From the NCBI GenBank assembly GCA_013400975.1, contig WBMZ01006339.1, forward strand, positions 129,015 to 193,014: 64,000 bases of DNA, in the 5' to 3' direction. Positions 47,848-57,906 of this stretch are shown piece after piece (within the stretch, counting starts at the first letter, position 1; each line of letters begins with the position of its first letter). The position numbers were made by a program, and so were the translations under genes. Source of the DNA: Atrichornis clamosus. Taxonomy: Eukaryota; Chordata; Aves; Passeriformes; Menuridae. The notes below the pieces were generated by a model. That model ran no database searches. It worked only from the letters and a program-made list of their open reading frames with translations, and had not been told where the DNA came from.

Positions 47848-48717
47848 TCCCCACAACCCAGGACAAGAAGGAGCTTCTGTGATCCTTCAGCTTTGACCTC
47901 TGAAAAAGAGGCTATAATTATACACTGTACAGAATCTGTGTTGTATTTACATGTTTTCAATTTATCTGCCATCAATCTCAGAGTATAAGAAAGTAATTTT
48001 GGGGACTGCATGGCAGAGGGATTCTCATCACTTGTTTAACCTTGGTGAAATGTTCTTTTGAGTCCATTTTCTCTCATTTCTGTATGAGATGCATGCCCTA
48101 CCATTATGCATTGTGAACTTTGTGATCCTACTGAGTGTCAGGAACTATAAATGTAAAAGAGTTAAGTGGTTAGAAAAGTATGTATTTTGATCTGCAGAAG
48201 AACAAAATATTCCAGAGAGCCTGTTTTGAAGAGCCAATAACTTAAGATCTATGCCTTGCTGTCTAATCTTCCTTTCCTTCTGAAAGTACTAAGATGTCAC
48301 TGAAATTGAGGTACTTCAGCGTAATTGCATCATCATTCTCTGCATTCTTAACCAGGATGCTCTTCCTAGCGTGGAGAGGCAGCCTATTAAGAGACATTCT
48401 GATCTTTTAAAAAACAGTGGAGCTTACTCTTTGTAGGCTGAAATGTCAAATATTTTTCTAATGCTATACAAGCTTTTTTTTTTTTTTTTTTGTTAATGCT
48501 CATGGATTTGACTTTGAGATAAAAGTATCACAATAAAAGATGATCTAGTACTGCTTCTTAGTTTGTAGTCTACTGAACAAGCCTGAACTGAGCTAGGAAA
48601 AGGAATGTAACAGAACAGTGGCTCTGGAAAAACCATAGTCCTTCTGTGGCTTCTGTAGCTTTTGTAAGCTGATATTTATAGATGTGACTACTGAATGTAT
48701 GTGCAGGCTCTCCTTTC
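47848..48717. other. Unique non-coding DNA, no gene seen
   Basis: AT-rich sequence with an 18-base T run at 48474-48491. No element recognised. Confidence 0.55.
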
Positions 48718-48719
48718 TT

Positions 48720-49138
48720 ATGAATAGATGAGGTTAGATGGGACCTCTGGGGGTTTAGAGTGTTCAGCCCCTTTGCTCAAGCAGAGTCACCTACAGCTGA
48801 TTGCTCAGGTCTGTGTCCAGATGGCTTTTTTGAGTATCTCCAAGGATGGACACTTTACAACCTCTTGGGAAACCTGTGCCAGTGCTTAGTCACCCTCAGA
48901 GTAAATGTGTTTCTTGATGTTCAGACAGCATCTCCTGTATTCCAATTTATGTCCATTGCCTCTGGTCCTGTCACTGGCCAACACTGAAAAGAACCTGGCT
49001 CCATGCTCTTTATACCTGTCCTTTGGACATTTATATACATTCGTAAGATCCTCCCCAAGCCTTTTCTAGGCTTAAGTCACAGCTCTCTCAGCCTTTCTTT
49101 GTATGAGATGTCTGAGTCCCTCAATTGTTTGGCTCTCT
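48720..49138 (-). mobile_element. CR1 LINE, 3' region
   Basis: Reverse-complement CR1. In order it shows 'ttagatgggacctctggggg', 'gattgctcaggtctgtgtcc', 'tatctccaaggatggacac', 'acctgtgccagtgcttagtc', 'ttgatgttcagacagcatc', 'attgcctctggtcctgtcac', 'cgtaagatcctccccaagcc' and 'cagctctctcagcctttc'. It belongs to a different CR1 subfamily from the copy at 37.1 kb, judging by the 'cctctggtcctgtcac' form in place of 'ccccttgtcctatcac'. It is 5'-truncated. Confidence 0.93.
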
Positions 49139-49972
49139 CAAGCAGCTTTGCATCTTTCTTGTACTAGAGAGATCTCAGCCTAGACCTAGACCTGGACACA
49201 GTGGGTTTTGTGTTGCTGGCAAATATGGACAGGACTGTTTAGTTTATAAAAGCAGATCCTGGGTATTCAGGACAAGAAAAGGTGGTGTGAGAGGACCTGT
49301 TGGCACCAGAAAGTCATTACAATAGAATTTTCTTATTCCCTGTGGTTTAAGAGCTTATGAAATAACTACGCTTCCCTGTTGGAAAGTGGGTGCCTCTTGC
49401 AAAATATTGATTTTGTTCAGAATCCATAGATGCCAACCTTTACACGATGAATACCCATTTATCTCAAGGGGTGAAACTAAATGGCAAATCACTTTTATTA
49501 CAAAGTATGCATCTGTTCTTGCTTATAAAGCCTGTGTGTGTCAAGCAACTGTAAGCAATTAGGGCTGGTTGGGAGTTATCCCTTCCTTTTCCTAAGTAGC
49601 ACTGTTAGAATCAGTACCCAATTCAAAGGCTTAAACTACATATATATATTTTTAAAGTTTGCATTTACATGCATAATTGTAGTAAAATTAAGCCCAATGG
49701 TTTCATTTCTGTGTGCTAGAAACAAAAATAGCTGAAGAGCTGCGAGTCCTCATAGCACCTCTCTACTGCCAGTTGGTATTTGAACAGTGTTCAGGCTTTA
49801 ATGCTGAGCAGCAGTGCTCAGTTACTGAATGGGAGAGGTGTGTATTAAAATTGTGGTGTCCATAGTAAAATTCGGTTTGTTGTGGCTGAGAGATGCATGT
49901 GGTGTGTCATCTTCAGTGCTACTCTTAGGAGATTCCACCCAAAATTAAATAAAGTTGGGTGACTTGTCAGTA
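49139..49972. other. Unique non-coding DNA, no gene seen
   Basis: No element recognised. A short (AT)n run lies near 49640. Confidence 0.5.
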
Positions 49973-50079
49973 GGTTTTGTTTTGTTTGTTTTTGGTTTTT
50001 TTGTTTTGTTGGGGGTGTTTTGTGTGTGTGGGTTTTTTTGTTGTTGTTTGGTTGGGTTTTTTTGGTTGGGTTTTTTTTG
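49973..50079 (+). repeat. 107-bp tract containing only G and T
   Basis: No A or C occurs across 107 consecutive plus-strand bases. The tract mixes TTTTG, GTGTGTG and TTGGG motifs with four G runs of three or more, spaced too far apart for an ordinary G-quadruplex. The complementary strand is pure A/C and yields a spurious lysine-, threonine- and asparagine-rich frame. Confidence 0.95.
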
Positions 50080-50406
50080 CTAAATTTGCTTTGGGGAGAA
50101 TGATCCTTACAGGCTCTGTAGAAGTAATGATGTGACTGAGAGAAATAACTCCCCTTCTCCCTCACCCTCAGAAAGATCAATCCTTGATTGTCCATAAAGC
50201 CATCTGCAGATTTTAGATGAAGACATTAATGAGCATGTGCTCTGAGATAGTTTTTGGTATAACTCTCTTCAGACTTGCAAGTCTGAATTTTATGTTAGCC
50301 CTAAACTTAATTACTGCTATTCAGAAAACAAATCATTGCCTTTCTGATTTTGCAGTCTGCATGAGGATGAATAATCACTTCTGAAGAGCTGTAAAGGGCA
50401 GCAATG
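50080..50406. other. Unique non-coding DNA, no gene seen
   Basis: A short interval between the G/T tract and the LTR. No element recognised. Confidence 0.5.
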
Positions 50407-50958
50407 TGTCCTGGTTTTAACTGGGATAGAGCTAATTTTCTTCCTAGTAGCTGGTGTAATACAGTCTTTTGGATTTAGGGTGAGAATCATGTTGATAACA
50501 CACTGATGTTTCAGTTCTTGTGAAGCAGTCCTTACCTTAAGGACTTTTTTGGCTTCTCGCACCATACCACCAGTGAGTTGTTTGGGGGACACGAGAAGCT
50601 GGGAGGGGGCACAGCTGGGACCGCTGACCCAAAGTGGCCCAAGGCACATTCCATACCATATGGTGTCATGTGAGCATATAAACTAGGGAAAAAGCTTGCC
50701 AGGGGCTACTGCTGGGGAACAGGCTGGGCATCAGTCTGTGGGTGGTAACTAATTTAACTAATTGCTTTGTGCATTGCTTCTTTTTATATTCTAATTATTT
50801 TATTGCTAATATTATTTTCATTTTCTTTTTCTGTCTTGTTAAATGTCTTTATCTGAAACCACAAATTAGACTTTTTTTCCCTCCAGTTATCTCACCCATC
50901 CCACTGTGGTGAGGCAGAGACTGAGGTGTTTAACTGCCTGCCAGGTTATACCCTGACA
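50407..50958 (+). mobile_element. Solo LTR of an endogenous retrovirus
   Basis: The element starts TGTCCTGGTTTTAACTGGG and ends GGTTATACCCTGACA, giving the TG...CA ends of an LTR and a length of 552 bases. Internal landmarks are 'gttgataacacactgatg', 'agaagctgggagggggcac' and a TATA box (TATAAA, 50677-50682). I associate this 'tgtcctggttttarctggga' family with songbird ERVs, probably class III (ERVL-like). No internal gag, pol or env sequence flanks it, so it is probably a solo LTR left by recombination. Flanking pentamers CAATG and CTGTG agree at three of five bases, a possible decayed target-site duplication. Confidence 0.75.
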
Positions 50959-52127
50959 CTGTGCTAGCAGGAGCTGCTGGATTTGTGTGTGTGTCTCCAA
51001 GGGAAGATGTTAAAATCCTCTGGCAAATTATATTGATGAAGAAAGAAAAACAAAGCAAAGGCCTCCTGAGAACTGCGGTATCTGGCCTTTGAATATGGTG
51101 AAATAAGGCACTGAAGGAATAGTAAACCTTAAAAAAATAACATAGGAGGCCCACAGAAGAAGTGGACTAAATTAGTTCTGAGTAGCTATAATGACAGGGC
51201 AGTATATAAAGCAATTTTTAGTCTTGTGTGGCTGGGAGATGAAGCTACTAATCTTTGTCATGACTTTAGTTATAAAATACTGAAACTTTAATGCTTTTCA
51301 GAACTCTTTGTATCATTCACAAATGTTAAAATATATAGGAAAGATGTTCTGTGTGATTCTTCTACAGGTTTTGAGACAGATTCTAGTTTGGTAGATCTAA
51401 TCAGAAGTCCCTAGCTTTCAGTGAATTATAATTTTTGTTAGCAGGATATCTTAACTGTGGGGTTCTCTCCAAACATTGTGTGTCACTGTGCTTCAGAACT
51501 ATTGTATCCAAGCGGGTTAATATTCAAAATTTAAAAAACCTTGCCACACTCTGCGTCAGGGAATCTTGCTGTATCAACATTGTATTTGTTACAAAATTAT
51601 TTGGATGATTTGAGTGCACTAATGATTTACTTGGGGTCTTTGAAATGGATTTCTTGGTGTAATTTGATGCAAATTTAAATCTCTTTTTAAATATCAATCT
51701 TTACTCCTTTCTCCTTTCTCTCTGATTATGGAGTAAGTTAGGTTTTTCCAATGAAATATTTTAAATGCCTGGTACTCATAATCATAGAGAGCAATTGTTC
51801 ATAGCTCATTTATTTTATATATTCTGTCATGGGTGACTTAGAGAGCTCTTGTTCATGGAATATGTTGGCCTTTTAATTGAGGTAGGTGGATGATATACAG
51901 GAGTAGTTTTGCTGGGTTTCTCAAGAGAGAAACAATAGTTTTGATTATAACCAACAAACTTAAATACCATATCTTTAAATTCATGCAGAGCTAATTTATA
52001 ATGGAATTTTCTTTAAATGTAATGAAGGCTTTGACTCAGAAGTAGCCAATGAGCATCAATATCTTTAATTCTTCATAAGAAAGCCTTAAAGTTGATTGAA
52101 AAGATACCTTACAGTGTTGTGTGAAAG
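50959..52127. other. Unique non-coding DNA, no gene seen
   Basis: AT-rich sequence without a recognised element. Only short frames. Confidence 0.55.
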
Positions 52128-52571
52128 TAGATCCAGATGAGGGCCACACAAATGGCCAGGGGACTGGAACTCCTCTCCTGGGAAGAAAGCTGGAGTCGTT
52201 CAGCCTGGAGAAGAGAAGGCTCCAGGGGGACCCTACTGGTGGCTTTTCAATATATATAAAGGTGACAACAAGAAAGATTGAGAGATGTTTTTGCCAAGGC
52301 TTGTTGTGGTAGGATAAGGTGTAATGGTTTTAAACTGAAAGAAGGGAGATTTTGTTTGGTCATAAGGAAGAAACCTTTCATGAGTGCAGTGAGATATTGG
52401 GACAGGCTGCCCAGAGATGTTGTGGATGCCCCATTATTTGAAGTGTGCAAGGTCAGTCTGGATAGGGCTTTGAGAAACTTGATCCAGTGGAAGATGTCCC
52501 TGCCTGAGGCAAGGAGGTTGGGCTATATGTTTAAAGATCTCTTTCAACCCAAGCCACTGCATGATATCTAG
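52128..52571 (+). mobile_element. CR1 LINE, 3' end
   Basis: Plus-orientation CR1. In order it shows 'gatccagatgagggccacac', 'ttcagcctggagaagagaag', 'tccagggggaccctactgg', 'taatggttttaaactgaaag', 'gggacaggctgcccagagat', 'gttgtggatgcccc' and 'gatctctttcaacccaagcc'. It is 5'-truncated and non-coding despite an open frame across part of it. The terminal ATTCTRTG repeats are missing or decayed. Confidence 0.93.
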
Positions 52572-52662
52572 AAAGGATTTAGGCAGCAAGAGTGGTGGTG
52601 TTGTCTTGTTGCCCACTACTGTTGCAGTTTGCCTTCCCTCCCACTTCCTCAGACCCCTGCTA

Positions 52663-52696
52663 GACATCATTCCTGTGCTGACATCATTCCTGTGCT
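52663..52696 (+). repeat. Perfect 17-bp tandem duplication
   Basis: GACATCATTCCTGTGCT occurs twice in direct succession with no mismatch, which suggests a recent slippage or repair duplication just downstream of the CR1. Confidence 0.95.
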
Positions 52697-55600
52697 TCCC
52701 TACTTGCCAGTAAGTTTTGTGCTTAGTGTTTGGCACCTGGTTTGTTTTCACATACAGAATCACCTTTTCAATAAGATTTGGTAATTGCTTAACTCTCTCC
52801 TTGCTGACGATACCATCTTCATACAGCATCATTAAAATTGCAGGTTCCTTTTAAATACTTATGTTTTGTGTTGTGCTAAAATTACTTGTTTGGGATGCCT
52901 TTATGGAAATTTACCTGTCTATGGGTAACAAGTTATAAGATTATCCTCTAAGAAAACAGGCACTAGAATAACTTGTTTTTTAAGTGAGGGATCACAGATT
53001 ACTTGTTTTTCAAGTTGGAAAGTGCTTAAATACACAGGTAAGGGAAAAACCAAGTAGTCTTAGGAAAAGTAGAATTGAATGATCAGTACTGTGATGGACA
53101 GTGATCTGTGTTTCTCATTATTTCTCTGAAATGTCATTATTTTCTTGAAACTGTAGGGCTCTTATTTAAGGGTGTTTTGAGAGGTAAAGTCTATTTTAAC
53201 AGCTTGTTCATCTCTGAGACTGAGCACATCTCTCTCCTTTCTTCCCTTCTTGGCACTTGCAGAGTGCTTCTTTGTTTGAAGTTTTCACAAGAAAAGCATG
53301 TGGTTGCTTTATAAGTAGGTGGAGAAAGGGGAAAGAATTTTCTTCATTGTACTGGGTTTGTACTCACACCTGCAAAAACTGCAGTTGGTTTGGAGACCAG
53401 CAACTGGCACAAGGGCACAAAACACCTTCCACAGCTGATCAATCTGTGTTGCTGGGAGATTTATTTCTCTCGAGTCAGTTCTAAGTTTTCCTGTTGACTT
53501 GAGGAGCTTTTTGTGCCTTTGCATCCTTTTATGGTCCTTTACTGCACGAGAAGCCTTTTTGCTGTCTCTTGGCATGCTTGCATGTCAGACCAGAGTGTAG
53601 TAGGGGGATGCTCTAACTAGTTATAATTGAGCCACCTCAGGTATCCAAAGCTTCCAGCCACGACAAAATGGATCTCTGCATGATTAATTTACTCCTACCC
53701 TCGTAAGCTTTGTGATGCTGCAGTCGGGCTCGTCAGAGAGATGATTCATTTCTTCCTTTTGTAGAATCTGGGGCTTACAATGCGTCTCTACTATAGGAAG
53801 ATGGGCCGTAGTAATAAAAGCAAGAAGGATGCAAAATAGAAAGCTTAAATTTGAGGGACTGACCTACTCTGGAGGTGTAATGACGCATCTGTCTGAAACT
53901 TGGTGGTGAGAGAGAGCAAAGGAGTGGTGCAGTTTCTAATTGGACAACGCTGTGCTACCCTGTCTGCTGTGAGACAGACAACGTGGGGCTTGTGGTGCAG
54001 GATGCAAAGTTCTTGGTCACGTAGTCCTCAGGAAGCATGTTTTTGTTGTGAAACTTGGGGGCCTCATCTCAAATAGCCGAATATTATTTAGAAGGATTGT
54101 CACTTTACAGACAGTTTCATATACTGGGAAATGTGAATGTGGCTTCTCTTCCATCTTTGGAGATGCCTAGTAATTCATTTTCAAATTTAACTGTGAGATT
54201 CCTTTTATGATTACTTCTAAGGAATTACAGAGGAACAAAAATTCACTGTATTTAACCATCCACAAAAATCTTTCAGGGTTCTGAATTCTGGATAATCCAT
54301 GAAACCCTCAAATTAAAATGTTGGGTTAGACTTTTAATTTAGGCATTAGGCAAGTATTTATAATTTGGTCATGTACTTCTGTATGTGTGAAGGAAATTAT
54401 TGTTTTGTATCCTCACTATTTAATTCACTAATCAATAGAGATTTGAGAAGATATGCACTGAGTAAACGGGAAAAAAAAGTAATGAATTCTAGTTTTCTTA
54501 TATTTGTTTATTGGGAGCTACATTCTGAAATATTTGTATTAATTATTTTTAAAGTAAGGGATGAAACCATCTGTCTCCTCCTGATTGATATTTTTTTAAA
54601 ACCAAAAGCATTAGATTTTTTTTTTGTTGACTTTTTTTTCTTTTAAACTGAAAAATCCCTTGAAAAAATGCACCCTCTGCAATTCTGATTTAACAATTAG
54701 TATCATGTAGCTGGGCATCTGCTTCCTAAATCAGTCCCACTAACAGCATTGGGAAGGCTATTTGCTACAGATCTCAAAGAGGCTGAATGCCAGAATATGG
54801 TGTTGATGTAAGTCTTTTTAAGTCTATTTCTCTATATTCCTTTACTTTCTATATATAAAATGCTATTTCTGTGGAGCAGTTCCTGTCATTGCAGGCAAAA
54901 TACTAGTTAAGTCATGCAGCCTCTGCACAGACTTGTTTCTTTCTGATATTTTTTGTTGAAGGATAAAAGTATATATCCATAGAGAGCTGCCCAGTTGCTT
55001 GTTTCCCAAATTCAGAAATGTAACAGCTGGGAGCAGGATAAAAGCTTGTCTACGTCACATCTTTCCAGAAAAAAGTATCCCCACTCCTAAAAAGTGTTAT
55101 TGCATGAAAACACTATAAAATAACTTATAGAAACTGTGCTAAACTACAAATATTCACACAATTAAAACATGCCTAAAGGTTTTATTACAATAAAGGTAAT
55201 AAGCAGCAGAACTTGAATTTGCTTGGCAACAGGTTCTGTAATACTCTTTTTTTACCTCATTAGGTTATGCGAAAGTAAACCCCTGAGTTTTGGAAATATT
55301 AGTACTTTATCTTAAATTAAGGTTAGCAGATAGAATGAGTGTGAAGACATTTTTTTAGTTGGTAATGAACTCTCGTTGCTATGTTTATCTAGTACCTACT
55401 GAAATTTTCTTTCATTCAAGACTGGCTGTTCTCTCCCATGATTTTAAATGACATGTTGGCTAACAACAGAAAATTGTGTGGTTGATGGATTCTTATGTTC
55501 CCTCACACTTTTGTTTTTGGCAGTAAATTACCAAAGAAGGGTCTTGACTTAGTTCCTGATGCACAGCTGCAGTGAGATTGGAAAGTATTGATGAATTATT

Positions 55601-57735
55601 TTTAATGAGTTGGCAATGACTTTGAAGCCAAAATGTTGTATTGACAAAATAGAACCATATTTTTAAAACAATGAAATTCCTTTTATGTTTTTTCCATTAT
55701 CAGGAGGTATTTATTTCAAGAAAACCATAACACAGGTTTTCTGTAATAAAGCATTAATGTGAGAAAAAGTGAAAGGTAAGAATGAAGGGGAGAAACCCAG
55801 TGCAGTTTTCTTGGTATTCTGTGTGTTCTCTGTGAAGTATGGCTGAACAGTACAGAGTATTGGAAGTTAACATCTCTTAGTGACTGCTTTCAGGAGACTC
55901 AGCTGGAGAGGTTTTAGTATTTCTGGCTACGTTCTTCTGATTTCAGTATTCCGCCTGATATTTCCAAATCGCAAACATTGGAACTTGCAGGAGAAATGCT
56001 GGGAGGAGAATCTCAGGTTTGTTGGCTGACATTTTCGGGATGATGTTATTTCTTTCTCATCAGACGTTGCAGAGTCCAGTTGCAACTTCATACCCCTTTG
56101 ATTGTAAATCCATGAAAACTTAAAGCTGATGAGAGAAACAATTAGCCACTGATGGTAGTCACAATGACTTTTTTTTTTTTTTTTTTGTAGCAGCTGCCTT
56201 GTAGCTGACTGTCCTGCCAGTCAAGCGCAAGAAGCTATGAATCAGGGTAAAAATAAATTTAGGATAATAGTCAGACTCTGGGTTTATGCAACATCATTTT
56301 GGGAAGCTTCCTTGTCTTCCTTGTCAGCACTCTTTGTTACAGTGGTGTGCAACAAAGGATGTACCAGAACATCAGTGATGTACAAAAAGCTTGGAGGGGA
56401 GGAGGTGGCAACCCAAAATTAGCATTAAATACTTAGAAAGATGAGCTTTTTCTCTTTCTATCCTGTCTGATTCCCACAAATGCCTTTTTTCCTGTGTTTG
56501 CTTTTCCTTATTACCACGTCCTATTCTGTTCTGCTAAAGATGCCTACAAAAAGTAGTTAACTCAGTGGTGAGGGATATCTTAAACACAGAAAGAAAGCAT
56601 AACTTTTTCCTCCTCATCCCCACACAGTATAAAAATGTGGGTTTGACAAAAAATGTTCCTAAGACAGTTACTTAAGGCTAAACAGATTATAATCCTCTGC
56701 ATAATACCTTGAGTTTGTTAGAGCAGTGGTGCTGGCTGCAGAACCCACTGACTGCTTGACTAGTAATGAGCTAGACTAAATATTGCAGGTGGTCACATGA
56801 AAGGCTACGTTGTAAAGATGAAATTCTTACATTTTAGAAGGATTTTGTTGAGAGCTGTGCTTGGAGGAATCAGCTCAGCGTCTCTGAATGAAACCAGAAA
56901 TCACTCAGTTCAGAGGGAACTCTTCTTAATGACGAGTGGGAGAGATGGCATGGACTGTGAGGGCAAAGGAGCTTATGCAAAATTCAGTTTTAGCAAATGT
57001 AAGAAGGTAATAACTTGGTTCAGCAGGAGAAGATTTAAGCACAGATTTTGAGAGAAGAAAGTTGCGCAGTGCATCTAATGAATAGACTTTATGCCCGTGA
57101 GCTCCTGTGGCAGGCCTTTTCCAGCTCTGAAGATAACTGCAACAAAATAGGTGCTGCAAGTATATATATTTAATTGAAGACTACTTGGAAAATGTTGTTT
57201 TCTAGCATCTGGTGGAGTTTGAATTGTAACCAGCATTTTGTGTTGCCAACATTAAAAACCAGTTTCCATTCTCATGTGGGGTCAGGCAAGAGTCTCCTTT
57301 CAAGAGTTTACGAGTTCCAGAAGATAAAAAATATTCATTTATAGGTTTATAGGGGTGGTAAAGAGAAGTAAGACTATACTGTGAGGATAATAAGGATAGT
57401 AAAATAGATCCAGACATGGCTGATTGCCCTTGAATTGACCACTAATGAGGCGTGCCGGCATAGGCACCTCGGGTAAAAACTGAGCATTCTCAGTTGTCAC
57501 TGAAATACCTGGAATGAGTTCTGAAGGCTTACATCACCTGGAAATCAGTCTTACATGGTTTTCTTTGATAGGAGGGATTTCAAAGTGGTTACTGATGTCA
57601 ATTATTTTAGGACCTTGCAGATAATGTGGATTGATTTCATGTATATACACACTTTTTTTTTTCATTCATAAGCCTGTTTACAAATGAAGTTTAATCTCTT
57701 TTTGATGGGTATCTTATTTTTTATTATGAAATATG
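52697..57735. other. Unique non-coding DNA, no gene seen
   Basis: T-rich sequence with an 18-base T run at 56169-56186. The stretch 53590-54000 has more CpG than its flanks and 55080-55260 is evenly AT-rich; neither shows a gene. A plus-strand splice-like pair around 53037 (ACACAG|GTAAGG) was noted, with a poor acceptor. Confidence 0.5.
57203..57215 (-). promoter_or_regulatory. Weak CTCF-like motif
   Basis: The plus strand TAGCATCTGGTGG matches the reversed CTCF core (TGCCMYCTRSTGG) at 11 of 13 positions. Of the CTCF-like sites with 11 or more matches that I found, this is one of two on the minus strand. Confidence 0.2.
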
Positions 57736-57738
57736 CAG

Positions 57739-57760
57739 AGGCATACAGAAGTTCAGTAAG
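57739..57760 (+). other. Candidate 22-bp microexon
   Basis: A T-rich tract ending in ATATGCAG precedes 22 bases (AGGCATACAGAAGTTCAGTAAG with flanking sites), followed by the consensus donor GTGAGT. Acceptor quality is moderate because purines interrupt the tract. Chance pairing is likely. Confidence 0.12.
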
Positions 57761-57862
57761 GTGAGTAGTAATTAAAGCTTTTTAAGAACATTAAATATGT
57801 AGCAATTTCTCTCAGATACTCCTTGCCAGGGAAGAATGGCTGATATCCAATTTCCTAATACC

Positions 57863-57906
57863 TATAGTTGTAGTTGCATAGTAGTATCAGTTGCATATAG
57901 TTGTAG
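57863..57906 (+). repeat. Short nested direct repeats
   Basis: TATAGTTGTAG occurs at 57863 and 57896, and GTTGCATA at 57873 and 57890. A small imperfect duplication. Confidence 0.7.

Noticed and set aside
49845..50195. 116-codon minus-strand frame rich in Lys, Thr and Asn
   Set aside because: It is the complement of the G/T-only tract; the residues are a by-product of A/C repeats.
52434..52832. 132-codon minus-strand frame
   Set aside because: It lies partly antisense to a CR1 3' end and crosses the 17-bp duplication, with no protein similarity.
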